A stretch of 64,000 bases of DNA from Nostoc sp. S4 (GCA_029379225.1 JAQYWR010000007.1:62001-126000); one strand, 5' to 3'. Shown: positions 46,159-56,298, numbered from the stretch's first letter. The notes: generated by a model not told the origin, from the letters alone. A program made the numbers and translations.

Positions 46159-47529
46159 ATGAGGAGCATAGAACAAATTATCGAATCTACTGAAACATTA
46201 ATTAATAATAAGACAGGAAAATCACTCTCATTTATCCAAAAAGCTGTCTTGTCAGCATCTCTATTGGAAACAAAAAAGAGTTACGGACAAATTGCTATAG
46301 AAAATAACTACTCGGAAAACTATATTAGGCAATTAGTTGCTCCTAAATTATGGCAATTACTTTCTAATACTCTTGGCGAAAAAGTTAATCGAACTAATTG
46401 TCGTGCTGTTTTAGAGCAACGACTAGACAATTCATCTTTACAAACATCTCAACCTACACAGATGCGGCCAAAGATAGATTTAGAACCTCCAGAAGGACAA
46501 GTTTCACTTTCTTCTACCTTGTATATTGAACGAAACGTAGAACAAGTTTGTTATCAAGCAATTCTTCAACCTCGTGCGTTTATCCACATCAAAGCGCCGC
46601 GAAAAATGGGGAAAACTTCTTTAATGACTAGAATCCTTGCTTATGGTAGTTCGCATAGTTATCATACTGTAAGACTAAGTTTACATCGCGCTGAAACAGA
46701 AGTTTTTAGCTCATTAGAAAAGTTTTTACGCTGGTTCTGTACCAATGTCACCTATCAGTTAGGAATTAAGTCCAAGCTAGAGGAATATTGGGATGAAGAT
46801 ATGGGTGATTTGATGAACTGTACTATCTATTTTCAAGTGTATGTATTACAGGAAATTTCTACTTGCTTTATCTTAGCATTAGATGAAGTGAATAAGTTGT
46901 TTGAATATCCGCAATTGACTCGTGATTTTTTGGGATTATTGCGCTCATGGTATGAAGAAACTAGAGATATATCAATTTGGCAGAAGTTACGAGTGTTGAT
47001 TGTTAAATCCACCGATATTTATATTAATTTAGATATCAACAAATCTCCTTTTAATGTCGGATTAGCAATTGAATTACCTTCTTTTACAAGATTGCAGGTA
47101 GAAGATTTAGCACAACGCCATAGACTCCAACTGACAGCTTTGCAATTTGAACAACTAATGGCACTTACAGGAGGATTTCCTTATTTGGTGCGGCTGGTAT
47201 TTTATCATAGCGTTCAACGTCAAATTCCTGTGGACACTTTACTGCAAAATGCCACAACTGATACTGGAATTTTTAGTGAGTATTTGCACAAGCAGTTACA
47301 CTCTCTTCTGCAAAGTCCTGATTTGGTTATTAGTTTTCAACAGGTTATCAACTCAGCTACACCGATTACCTTAGAGCAAGAAGTAGCATTTAAGTTAAAA
47401 AGTTTGGGGTTAATACATCTAGAAGGTAAAACTGCAATGATTAGTTGTGGTTTATATAGAGAGTATTTTAATGATTATTTTACTACGAATACAGCGATTC
47501 CAAATTATTCGGAATCAACAATAACATAA
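46159..47529 (+). CDS. AAA-like (nSTAND) protein with N-terminal helix-turn-helix (vMAP-N type)
   Basis: The 456-residue protein begins with a helical domain (MRSIEQIIESTETLINNKTG, LSFIQKAVLSASLLETKKSY, QIAIENNYSENYIRQLV) like the N-terminal part of vWA-MoxR-associated proteins. It continues with an AAA-like P-loop NTPase domain (PF14516 style): Walker A variant RKMGKTSLM and Walker B FILALDEVNKLF. The C-terminal winged-helix region has LTGGFPYLVRLVFYH. GAAAAGAG precedes the ATG. The gene stands 56 bases before the large TPS exoprotein on the same strand, and a related AAA domain is fused to CHASE2 at 59598-62369. A regulatory role is likely; the signal is unknown. Confidence 0.85.
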   Translation: MRSIEQIIESTETLINNKTGKSLSFIQKAVLSASLLETKKSYGQIAIENNYSENYIRQLVAPKLWQLLSNTLGEKVNRTNCRAVLEQRLDNSSLQTSQPTQMRPKIDLEPPEGQVSLSSTLYIERNVEQVCYQAILQPRAFIHIKAPRKMGKTSLMTRILAYGSSHSYHTVRLSLHRAETEVFSSLEKFLRWFCTNVTYQLGIKSKLEEYWDEDMGDLMNCTIYFQVYVLQEISTCFILALDEVNKLFEYPQLTRDFLGLLRSWYEETRDISIWQKLRVLIVKSTDIYINLDINKSPFNVGLAIELPSFTRLQVEDLAQRHRLQLTALQFEQLMALTGGFPYLVRLVFYHSVQRQIPVDTLLQNATTDTGIFSEYLHKQLHSLLQSPDLVISFQQVINSATPITLEQEVAFKLKSLGLIHLEGKTAMISCGLYREYFNDYFTTNTAIPNYSESTIT

Positions 47530-47585
47530 GATAGCCAACTTCTTAAAGTCGGATATCTGTAAGTTTCAAATAAAAAATTTAACTC

Positions 47586-50500
47586 ATGTTGAAAATAATA
47601 AACATTTATAGACAGTACTCTGGGTACTTAAAAATTTATCCAATATTATTTAGTAATATATTCACTTATTGTTTGATCTGTTTTCACCCAGTTAACGCTC
47701 AAATAATACCCGATCGCACTTTAGGAAGCGAACAATCTACTGTTAATCCTCAAAATATCCATGAATTAATTGGTGGAGGTGCAATTCGCGGTGGTAATCT
47801 TTTTCATAGTTTTCAAGAATTTAATATTAATCAAGGACAGCAGGTTTATTTTGCTAATCCAGCAGGTATTAATAACATTCTGACTCGGGTTACAGGAAAT
47901 CATCTATCTAAAATTTTCGGTACATTAGGTGTAGATGGTGCGGCCAATTTATTTTTGATTAATCCGAATGGGATTATTTTTGGTAAAAATGCCCGATTAG
48001 ATATTGCAGGTTCTTTTACAGCTAGTACTGCAAATGCAATTAAATTAGGAACAAATGGATTATTTAGTGCTACTGAACCTCAAAAAAGTGATTTATTAAC
48101 AATTCAGCCAACAGCTTTATTTTCTAATGCCCTGCACCAACCGCAGGCAGAAATTAGCAATCAAGGGAATTTAACAATAGGTAGTGGGCAAACTCTGACT
48201 TTACAGGGAGATATTGTTACTAATACAGGTTCCCTAACTGTACCAGAAGGAACTGTAAAACTTTTAGGAAATCAAGTAAGCTTATTAAATAATGCCAAGA
48301 TTAATACTGATGCCCTCAAAAATGGCAATGGCGGCACTGTAATTATTAAAGCAAATGATTTGACACATTTTGAGGGTAATATTAGCGCCCGTGGTGGTGA
48401 CAATTCTGGAAAGGGTGGTTTTGTGGAAGTATCAGGTGGCAGGGTAGAATTTGCTGGTACTGTAGATACTAGCGCCGTAAATGGTTTTGGTACATTACTG
48501 CTTGACCCGAAAGATATTCTGATTCAACCAGGGGGTACTGTTAGCGGTCAAACTTTAAGCCAAGCGTTAGCGCTGAATAATGTCAGTTTGCAGGCTAACA
48601 ATGACATTACTGTTGATGATGATATTACTGGTATTGGGGCAAATAATCTTAATTTAGAAGTGGGGCGATCGCTCATCATCAATCCCAACCGCAGTATTAT
48701 TCTCAATGGTGGTAATTTTAACGCTAAGATTAACGATGAAAATGCAATCGCCACCGAAAGAGATGCTGGAGTAGCGCAATTTTTGATGAACCCAGGTTCT
48801 CAAATCCTCACCAATGGCGGGAATGCCACTATTACATCTGGAAAGTTTGGGCAAAATAGTCAAATTAATACTACCGATGCATCTATTATTTCTGCAAAAA
48901 GTAGCGGTAATGGTGGCAACATTACCCTAAATGCGAACAATGATATTACGACTGGTAATTTAATTAGTGGGGTTTTCAATATACCCAATATCACCGACTC
49001 CATAAATAGCGGTGACATTACTATTAACAGCAGTGCAGGCGGAATTACTACTACTAATTATTTGTTAGCTAATGCCCAACAGCAAGCAGGAGACATTTCA
49101 CTACTAGCCGCAGGTAATCTCAGTCTCAACGCCGCAGGCGATTTTCCTCGTTCGGGTAATATAGCTTCTATTGGAGATACACCAGGGAAAATTACATTTA
49201 CTAGTGGTAATATCCTCTCTGGTAAAAATATTCGCATTGTCAATGCCAACTTAGGTGCTGGTAAAGGCAATGATATTACCCTCACCGCTGGTTCAATCTT
49301 TCTAGATACTACATCTATTTTCGCCCTAGCCAGGGGTAAAGGTCGAGGGGGAAATATGATTTTCAATGCAACAGATGATGTAGTCATGCGGACAAGCGAT
49401 ATTGGTACAAATTCTGATGCGGCGTTGGCTGTAAATCTGCCTACTGGTGCTAGTGGTGATGCTGGAGATTTTACTCTCAATGCACGACGGTTGAGCATTA
49501 GCCAAGATCCAACAGCTTTCTTCCCATTTAAAGCAACTTCCATAGGTACTGGAACTGACCTCAACACAACAGGTAATGCTGGGAATTTAACAATCAATGC
49601 TTCAGAATCCGTAGAAGTTATCGGTCGTCAACCCACAACCCCGATACTTACCCCTAGCCAATTAGTAAGCCAAATTATACAAGGAACGGGAGTAGGTATA
49701 AGCACAAATGCTTTTGGGAGTGGCAACGCTGGCAAACTGACGGTTAACACTGGGCGCTTAGTGCTTCGAGATGCAGGTGGAATTAGCACGTTCCCAGTGT
49801 CAGGCAATGGCGGAGATTTAACAATTAATGCTACAGAAATATTGTTGCAGAATTTTGCTGGGATTCAAACAGCAACTGCTGGTTCAGGGCAAGCCGGGGA
49901 TTTGACAATTAATGCTGATAATGTAACGCTCACCAATAGGTCGATAATCGATGCAGCGGCGCTAGCTGGTATAGGCAATGCAGGCAACTTAACTTTATCA
50001 GTTAAACAACTAAATGTCCGTGATGGTTCCATCGTTTCCTCAGCAACCACAGGCGAGGGAAATGCAGCAACATTAAATCTCAACGCTAGCGACAAAGTAG
50101 AAGTGGTGGGAACTTTCGCAGACAATAGCAGTCTTCCCAGTCAGATTGCAACGGGTTCCTTGAGTCCAATTGGTAATGCTGGGGCTTTGAATATTACGAC
50201 TGGACAGTTAATTGTCCGCCAAGGAGGAGAGATTACTAGTGGTACTGTTGGTCAAGGAAATGGCGCACCCATTACAATTAATACCCGCAGGCTGCAATTA
50301 GATAACGGTAGGATTAACGCTTCTACAGCTGGTGCTGGTAACGGAGGTGATATTACTATCAACGCCAGCGAATCTGTAGAAGTTGCTGGGAATGGATTTG
50401 CAGACTTGCAAGAAAAAATCATTAATCCAGCTTACGCGGGTACTCTCAGCCCTGCTAACTTTGACCAGGGAATTGTTGCTGTCAGCGCAGGTCAAGGTAA

Positions 50501-51731
50501 AGCCGGCAATGTTGTGATTCAAACTCCGAATTTTCTGACTCGCAATAGTGGATTAATTGCTACTACCGCCTTGGGTCAAGGACAAGGGGGGAATATTACT
50601 CTTAATAGCAGTAATACTTTCGAGTTAGATAACTCTTTCATCGGTACGGGAACATTAACCAATGCGGAATCTGGCAATGTTAACTTAACAGCGCGTCAAC
50701 TTACAGCCAAAGGTGGCGCACAAGTATTTACTACTACCTTTGGTTCTGGAAAAGCTGGAGATTTAACAGTTAATGCTTTCGAGTCCATTAATTTAATTGA
50801 CCCCTCGCAGCAGGGTTTCGGTTCAGGCTTATTTGCCTCTTCGGCTCAAACTGCTTCCGGAAACGGGGGAGACATCAATATCAACATTCCCAATGGTGAC
50901 TTAAATATTGGCGATCGCGCCACCGTATCTGTCAGCGCTTTAGGAACAGGGAATGCTGGAGATATTAATATTGATGCCCGTGCAATTTCTCTTAATCGAG
51001 GTTCTATCACTGCTACCAGCGTTTCTGGACAAGGAGGTAACATCAACCTCAAGGTAGCTAATAATTTACTTTTACGAAATAACAGTCAAATTTCCACCCG
51101 TGCGGGAACAGAAAACAGTGGCGGTGGTAATGGTGGCAATATCAATATTAATAGTGAATTTATTACTGCTGTCCCGTTAGAAAACAGCGACATCACCGCC
51201 AATGCTTTTGCTGGAAATGGTGGAGATATCAATATTACCACTCAAGGTATTTTTGGCTTACAAGTTAATGACGAACTTACTCCAAATAGTGATATCACCG
51301 CCAGTTCTCAGTTAGGCATCAATGGCATCGTTAATATTAATACTCCAGATGTTGACCCTACTAGAGGATTAACTCAATTGCCTTCTGTACCTACCGACCC
51401 TACAAATCAAATTGTCGCAGGTTGCCCTAGTAACGAAGAAGCAAATTTTGTGATTAGCGGACGCGGAGGTTTACCAGAAGACCCCCGCCAAGTGTTGCGT
51501 GGTCAAGTAGTTTTGCAGGATATGCGACTGGGTGCAGATTCCCCAAATAAATCAGGGCAAATCAGCAATATAAAAGTACCAGAAATAAAAGGGCAACCAC
51601 CATTACTAGAAGCTACTGGATGGATAATTAATCAACAAGGACAGGTAGAATTGGTGGCAAATACTACCCAAATACAACCTGATGGTGGGAGAAGTAAAAG
51701 TGATTGTGGGAATTTATCATATCAACCGTGA
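47586..51731 (+). CDS. large secreted exoprotein with TPS (filamentous haemagglutinin N-terminal) domain
   Basis: The 1381-residue protein has a long signal peptide (cleavage near VNA-QIIPD, about residue 38). The two-partner-secretion domain follows (GGGAIRGGNLFHSFQEFNIN, FANPAGINNILTRVTG, LFLINPNGIIFGKNARLDI). Over 1000 residues of beta-helix-forming repeats then carry frequent GNGGDI/GNAGDL motifs. The C-terminal 100 residues (PPLLEATGWIINQQGQVELV) are the conserved tail of cyanobacterial exoproteins. It should be exported by a TpsB porin, which is not in the window, and act at the cell surface in adhesion or contact signalling. It is probably transcribed with the AAA gene 56 bases upstream. 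Confidence 0.92.
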   Translation: MLKIINIYRQYSGYLKIYPILFSNIFTYCLICFHPVNAQIIPDRTLGSEQSTVNPQNIHELIGGGAIRGGNLFHSFQEFNINQGQQVYFANPAGINNILTRVTGNHLSKIFGTLGVDGAANLFLINPNGIIFGKNARLDIAGSFTASTANAIKLGTNGLFSATEPQKSDLLTIQPTALFSNALHQPQAEISNQGNLTIGSGQTLTLQGDIVTNTGSLTVPEGTVKLLGNQVSLLNNAKINTDALKNGNGGTVIIKANDLTHFEGNISARGGDNSGKGGFVEVSGGRVEFAGTVDTSAVNGFGTLLLDPKDILIQPGGTVSGQTLSQALALNNVSLQANNDITVDDDITGIGANNLNLEVGRSLIINPNRSIILNGGNFNAKINDENAIATERDAGVAQFLMNPGSQILTNGGNATITSGKFGQNSQINTTDASIISAKSSGNGGNITLNANNDITTGNLISGVFNIPNITDSINSGDITINSSAGGITTTNYLLANAQQQAGDISLLAAGNLSLNAAGDFPRSGNIASIGDTPGKITFTSGNILSGKNIRIVNANLGAGKGNDITLTAGSIFLDTTSIFALARGKGRGGNMIFNATDDVVMRTSDIGTNSDAALAVNLPTGASGDAGDFTLNARRLSISQDPTAFFPFKATSIGTGTDLNTTGNAGNLTINASESVEVIGRQPTTPILTPSQLVSQIIQGTGVGISTNAFGSGNAGKLTVNTGRLVLRDAGGISTFPVSGNGGDLTINATEILLQNFAGIQTATAGSGQAGDLTINADNVTLTNRSIIDAAALAGIGNAGNLTLSVKQLNVRDGSIVSSATTGEGNAATLNLNASDKVEVVGTFADNSSLPSQIATGSLSPIGNAGALNITTGQLIVRQGGEITSGTVGQGNGAPITINTRRLQLDNGRINASTAGAGNGGDITINASESVEVAGNGFADLQEKIINPAYAGTLSPANFDQGIVAVSAGQGKAGNVVIQTPNFLTRNSGLIATTALGQGQGGNITLNSSNTFELDNSFIGTGTLTNAESGNVNLTARQLTAKGGAQVFTTTFGSGKAGDLTVNAFESINLIDPSQQGFGSGLFASSAQTASGNGGDININIPNGDLNIGDRATVSVSALGTGNAGDINIDARAISLNRGSITATSVSGQGGNINLKVANNLLLRNNSQISTRAGTENSGGGNGGNININSEFITAVPLENSDITANAFAGNGGDINITTQGIFGLQVNDELTPNSDITASSQLGINGIVNINTPDVDPTRGLTQLPSVPTDPTNQIVAGCPSNEEANFVISGRGGLPEDPRQVLRGQVVLQDMRLGADSPNKSGQISNIKVPEIKGQPPLLEATGWIINQQGQVELVANTTQIQPDGGRSKSDCGNLSYQP

Positions 51732-51826
51732 CTGATTCATCCATCAATATTTGTCGTTGCCGTTAAACACGCAACACGACGCCAAACCACGACGATAAAC
51801 GAGAAAAATCCGGTAGTACAGATGAA

Positions 51827-52395
51827 TTAGAACCAAGTAGGAACATCATCACCATCATCCTCTCCATCACTAAATTCTTCCGGATCGTGTTTCCCGTTAT
51901 CCTCGAAACCTCTATAAGAAGCGTCTACGGTGCCAGCAGGTGCTAAGATCCACGAGTCGCCAGCATTTTCCACGGTAGTTATATAACCATCGTACTTTGT
52001 ATCGGCAGCTAGACTTTGATTAGTGTAGGAGATGTTGGTGATGCGAACGCGATCGCCATAGCGAATTGGACTTGCATCGCCATCCGCTTTAGTAATCTGC
52101 CAGCTCTGTTTATCCTGATCATAGCCATCTTGCCAATAGTAACAATCATGGCTATCGGCAAAAGCCCCCAAAACATTATTGTTGCCTATTGCTGATTCTG
52201 TCGTTCTGATTTTGATGTGGCTGTTGGCTTGAACCTCGCCATTGCCGCCCACAAGTTCAAGTTTTGCTAATTTTTTTTCTCTTGGCTCAACTTCGGCCAG
52301 TTGTAGCGTCCTTGTTCAACCGCAATCAAGTATTTTCCGCTCTCGTGTTTGAGAAAAAACTTATCATTAAACTTAACGACAGCTTGATTAGACAT
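51827..52395 (-). CDS. beta-trefoil-like protein with an apparent frameshift in an A8 run
   Basis: An ATG at 52395, with AGGAG nine bases upstream, opens MSNQAVVKFNDKFFLKHESG and then YLIAVEQGRYNWPKLSQEKK. It runs into TAG at 52267-52269, directly after a run of eight A (52271-52278). With nine A the frame would continue as KLAKLELVGGNGEVQANSH and on through NNNVLGAFADSHDCYYWQDG to the stop at 51827, giving about 190 residues. The repeating short-strand pattern suggests a beta-trefoil lectin or fascin-like fold. It lies beside a lectin gene on the same strand. It may be a real mutation, polymerase slippage that restores the frame, or a sequencing error. Confidence 0.65.
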
Positions 52396-52457
52396 GAGAA
52401 TGTTCTCCTAATTAATTACACATTTGTGTTACCAAAACTTATCCAGAAATAGCAAAA

Positions 52458-52901
52458 CTAAAGCATTGCTGTTCCTCTTGTTTTGATGTCAGCACTGCCT
52501 TCAGTTCTAACGCCCTTAAAACCAATAGGCCCCTCACCTTTGTAAGTCATAGTTCCATTGAGGGTTTGTCCGTCATCGTCAGACTTCACATCGATAGCGA
52601 CGACGTTCTGGTCAGAGCGACCACCGAGTACCCATATACCCCCATCATGCCAAGGAGCGGAATCTCCTCCCCATTGGTTTTCAACTGTGTAACCATTACT
52701 ACCAGAACGCTTCGCCCGAAAACCAATCGGCCCCTCACCCGAATAAGTCATGGTTCCATTGAGGGTTTGTCCTTCATCATCAGACTTGACATCGATAGCG
52801 ACGACGTTCTGCTCAGAGCGACCACCAATCTCCCAGCTGCCACCTTCGTTCCACGGCGCAGATGAGCCACCCCACTGATTTTCCACTTGATATAGTGCCA
52901 T
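52458..52901 (-). CDS. OAA-type (Oscillatoria agardhii agglutinin) high-mannose lectin
   Basis: The 147-residue protein consists of two tandem 66-67-residue repeats. Each starts with VENQWGGSSAPWNEGG or VENQWGGDSAPWHDGG and ends with QTLNGTMTYSGEGPIGF or QTLNGTMTYKGEGPIGF. A 15-residue tail follows. The sequence is very close to OAA as I know it, including the WGG and the E-G-P-I-G-F ends that form the two carbohydrate sites for branched high-mannose glycans. No signal peptide is present, as for OAA. It starts 33 bases after the exported nucleoside-hydrolase-like gene, so the two are likely co-transcribed. Confidence 0.95.
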   Translation of the reverse strand: MALYQVENQWGGSSAPWNEGGSWEIGGRSEQNVVAIDVKSDDEGQTLNGTMTYSGEGPIGFRAKRSGSNGYTVENQWGGDSAPWHDGGIWVLGGRSDQNVVAIDVKSDDDGQTLNGTMTYKGEGPIGFKGVRTEGSADIKTRGTAML

Positions 52902-52934
52902 ATCTTTACTTCACTGAAGTTTAGACTATATACT

Positions 52935-54545
52935 CTATTTATTGACATGATGCGGCCGCCCTGCCGTGCAAGCAAGACCGATTACGTAGTTTTGAATCGT
53001 TGTTTTAAAGTCAGGATCGCCTTCTGCCGGTTTCACAGACAGCGCCAGCTTGACCGGATGGTTGTAGCGTCCCCGCCGAAATAGGTTACCGATATCTCGA
53101 CGAAACAGTTCCGCAGCCGATATTTGTCCCGTCACAGTTGTCGGATCTCCATTTGTCAAAGTTGTAATTTCAAGGTCAGAAAAATCCTTAAAATTAACGT
53201 AATCTTTCCAAATACTGGTCGCTGCCAGAGTATCCCAGAAGAATAATGTATCGTACACATAAACTCCTGGAGTGGGTTGATTAGAAAGCTGAAGATTTTT
53301 CATGAACTGAGCCGAAGGTGTGGCACATCGGGGATTGCTTTGCAGGCGGTCAGCAAACCCAGTCAGCCTGGCCTCATCAGTTGCATTTAATGGAACAATG
53401 TATGCCGGGATGCCGGAGTTTAAGATTTTATTGATAGCAACGGCGTCAATCCAGAAGTTGGCTTCTGCATTATTGAGCGAGTTAAAGGCTTTCTTGTGCT
53501 GTCCGGTTTGAATGTCTTCAAAATTTGTACCGGGAAACGGCAGATGATGCTCGCCAAAGATATGCGAGCCATCCTGAAAATAGATGTTCCCCAACGTCCA
53601 GGTTGGGTAAGGTTCGTTCAGACGATAATTTCCTTTTGCATCGAAATTATCAGCTTTGTTGGTATCCCACACACCACCGATAAACCGGGTTGAAATGACA
53701 TTCTTCAACTGAGAAAGTTGCAGATATTCCGGGCAACCGTACTTATTAGGTTTGTTCTCAATTTTTTCGTAAGCTCTTGCCAGGTTCGTTGCTGGGCCAA
53801 CGCTGAGAACTGTGAGTTGCTCGTGTTTTACGTAAGCTGCACACATCGATTCGGCAAGGAAATCAGAAGCCTTTTTCTTACGGTCGATCAGGCTTAACTC
53901 TGGCAGATTATACTTGTTTAAAATATTTTGAGCTGTGGGAAGGACGTATTTGAACGTTTCATCCCGAAATGGCCGATTAAACTCGTTCCAACATACAACA
54001 TCATTTTGAGAAAACTTAAACTCTTGGTGAAATAAACAAGGCTCAAACGCCTTTTTTCCACCGTATGGAAGCTGAAAGCGAAAACTTGTAAACTTCGCGT
54101 TTGGCAGCGGTTTTCCATAGTCATCAGCTTGACTTGGAACAGAAATTACGGCAACGCTCTCGTCACAGCCAGAATAAATTTTTGCATTATTATAGTGAGC
54201 GATTGACAAAATCTTTTGTGTTAAACCATTAACGTCTCCCTCTTCAGGACTAAAATACCCTAACAAATCTCGCTTCAAATTTGGATAGGCGTTAGAATTG
54301 TTGCAGTAAGCTTCTCCAGTGGGTGATGTTGTTACTCCAACTAACTTAACAGGCGGCGAAGATTGACTGGAGGCAAGGGCAAGAACCAAGGTTGCATAGG
54401 AAGACTCAAAAGCACCATCGGTGTCGAGAATGACCTGAATTGGTTTAGGTTCATTGGCAAGTGAGGCTGTTGGCAAGCAAAACGTGACGTAAGCTGCTGC
54501 AACAAACATATTAGAAACAATGTTTTTAATATTAAAATGACTCAT
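52935..54545 (-). CDS. exported nucleoside-hydrolase-fold protein with altered metal motif
   Basis: The ATG at 54545 follows GGGAG and gives 536 residues with a signal peptide (VAAAYVTFCLPTASLA, cleavage near residue 30). The fold of inosine/uridine-preferring nucleoside hydrolases shows in IQVILDTDGAFESSYATLVL, VLSVGPATNLARAYEK and NFWIDAVAINKILNSGIPAY. The usual DTDxGxDDAxAL metal motif has become DTDGAFESSYATL, so the second Asp pair is lost. At 536 residues it is also far longer than the about 310 of the family. It may be a binding or altered-activity relative. It is followed at 33 bases by the OAA-type lectin. Confidence 0.75.
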   Translation of the reverse strand: MSHFNIKNIVSNMFVAAAYVTFCLPTASLANEPKPIQVILDTDGAFESSYATLVLALASSQSSPPVKLVGVTTSPTGEAYCNNSNAYPNLKRDLLGYFSPEEGDVNGLTQKILSIAHYNNAKIYSGCDESVAVISVPSQADDYGKPLPNAKFTSFRFQLPYGGKKAFEPCLFHQEFKFSQNDVVCWNEFNRPFRDETFKYVLPTAQNILNKYNLPELSLIDRKKKASDFLAESMCAAYVKHEQLTVLSVGPATNLARAYEKIENKPNKYGCPEYLQLSQLKNVISTRFIGGVWDTNKADNFDAKGNYRLNEPYPTWTLGNIYFQDGSHIFGEHHLPFPGTNFEDIQTGQHKKAFNSLNNAEANFWIDAVAINKILNSGIPAYIVPLNATDEARLTGFADRLQSNPRCATPSAQFMKNLQLSNQPTPGVYVYDTLFFWDTLAATSIWKDYVNFKDFSDLEITTLTNGDPTTVTGQISAAELFRRDIGNLFRRGRYNHPVKLALSVKPAEGDPDFKTTIQNYVIGLACTAGRPHHVNK

Positions 54546-54872
54546 GATTGCTCCCTTTATTAACATTTGTAGAATTAGCCTTTCACAAAAAAACAATAAA
54601 TCTAAGAATTTCTGACTTCAGATCGCAAAAATATCTGAGTGAAAAATCTTGACTACTTTTACATAGTTAATATTTTTAACCTAATATACGGAAGTAGTAA
54701 GCTCTAGGAATTGCTGCTTTAAAATATTCGGCTACTTGAAGTAAAAATACTGAAGATAGAGGCTGGAGACACTACTTCAAATGACTTGGTAATCAAGACC
54801 ACTGACTATGATATATGATTGTACTTGATACTCATATTTGGCTTTGGTGCGTTCAGAACGATTCACGACTGA
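54546..54872. other. intergenic, no gene seen
   Basis: About 330 AT-rich bases between the nucleoside-hydrolase-like gene and the PEP-CTERM gene. I see no convincing frame, RNA or terminator. It should hold the promoter of the hydrolase-lectin pair. Confidence 0.5.
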
Positions 54873-55529
54873 CTAGATAACAGCAACATTGGTTGGGGGA
54901 CAGTTTGATGCAGTCCTGTTATTCAACTTCCGTTTAAAAGCAAAACCAAAACCAAAAGCAGCAACTGCCAGCGAACTGATTACTGAAGAAGATTCAGGGA
55001 CGGGTGTTGCCTTAATGCTAGTTGTGTCACCTAAGAAAGTAATATTTTCAGTAATTCTATCGTACAAAAATAGGTTGTAATTAGTGCTACCATCTGCAAC
55101 AAGGTTACCGCTGGAATCAACGCTATTGGAGATGAAGTAGTACGGATTCTGACTAGGTGTCTCGGTGCTAATATCTAATACTGGAAGGTTATCAGTTAGA
55201 GAATTATCGTAATCTAAACGTAAATACTTGTCAGTTGAAATACCGTTTATAACCGAACTACCACTTTGAAGAAGTGTATTGGTATCGAAAATGGATAGCG
55301 ACCGAGATTCCAAAAATCGAGTTGAAAATGGACTATACCCTGGACTAATTTCTGAAAAAGAAGCCGGAGCATTAGTTTTAGTTGTAAACGAACCTTCGGC
55401 TGAATATCCATTAGTAAAATTCGCGCTGAATGCGAAATCAGCAGCCTGAGCGGATGAGACTGCAAACACAAAGGGAATGGATGAACAAGTCACCATCGCA
55501 AGCAATACAGGGAATATTTGAAGTTTCAT
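54873..55529 (-). CDS. PEP-CTERM exported protein
   Basis: Taken from the ATG at 55529 (218 residues), it has a signal peptide (MKLQIFPVLLAMVTCSSIPF, cleavage after SSAQA). A beta-rich Ser/Thr/Asn-rich body follows, then the C-terminal sorting signal: VPESS, a hydrophobic helix (SVISSLAVAAFGFGFAF) and the basic KRKLNN. PEP-CTERM proteins are handled by an exosortase and tied to extracellular polysaccharide. A longer frame to 55577 is possible but would place the signal peptide internally. It is divergent from the CHAT gene. Confidence 0.88.
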   Translation of the reverse strand: MKLQIFPVLLAMVTCSSIPFVFAVSSAQAADFAFSANFTNGYSAEGSFTTKTNAPASFSEISPGYSPFSTRFLESRSLSIFDTNTLLQSGSSVINGISTDKYLRLDYDNSLTDNLPVLDISTETPSQNPYYFISNSVDSSGNLVADGSTNYNLFLYDRITENITFLGDTTSIKATPVPESSSVISSLAVAAFGFGFAFKRKLNNRTASNCPPTNVAVI

Positions 55530-56298
55530 GAATAAACCTTGAATTATTGAATGAATAAACGCGATTTCGCGAAACATCTCCCAAATGCCTACTTTTTCGT
55601 TAAATCCAGGAGTCAGAATTTAGGGCTTCCGATCTCTGAATTTATCGTAGTATCGGTTATGAACCTTAACAAACTTTATTAAAAATCCTTAGATAAGTAG
55701 TGAAGCAAACTTTCTCTGTTCGTTTGAAAAGTTAAAGTGAAAGACCTGTAGGCTCAACACAAATATGTTCTTTTATTCTTTATCTTTATTATTGGCTTGG
55801 TAAAAAACACTAAAAAAACTTACCATAATCACATAAATATTATATATAAATTCGTGATAAAGAAGTCAAGTAATATAATTAATAAATATTTGCGAAACCT
55901 TGATTAATTTTATAATAACATAATACTTGTATGTTAAAAACATAATTTTTTGAAATTAAAAAGTTTCAGTAATACACTGAGGTTTAGACTAGAACACCGA
56001 TTCACTAATAATTAATATAATTAATTGACTGGTAAGAAATTATCTGTCTTATAAAATATCAAATGATTATATTATTAACAATAATAATTGACTAAAAATA
56101 AATTATATGCATCCAAAAAGTATAATAATTAGAGATTGAGAGAAAAAACAAGTATAAGCTTTGCATGGAGTCTATTTTGGGGATGCTAATAACATCATTT
56201 TTGGTACAGGTACAGTTCAGTGGCGTTGTCAGCGCTCCACTCAGCAAGCTTAAGGCAATGTCTACTAAGCAATTATAAATTGCAAATTATAAGCATTT
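55530..56298. other. long AT-rich divergent intergenic region
   Basis: About 770 bases between the PEP-CTERM gene and the CHAT gene, strongly AT-rich between 55780 and 56120. It contains a copy of the dispersed word CAGGAGTCAGAATT (near 55609; another near 42335). A short open stretch before the CHAT start (56165-56260) reads GVYFGDANNIIFGTGTVQ and looks like a gene remnant, but is too short to name. Promoters for both flanking genes must be here. Confidence 0.5.

Noticed and set aside
52264..52452. Short plus-strand frame with a hydrophobic start
   Set aside because: It is antisense to the 5' part of the frameshifted trefoil-like gene, which has a good ribosome-binding site.
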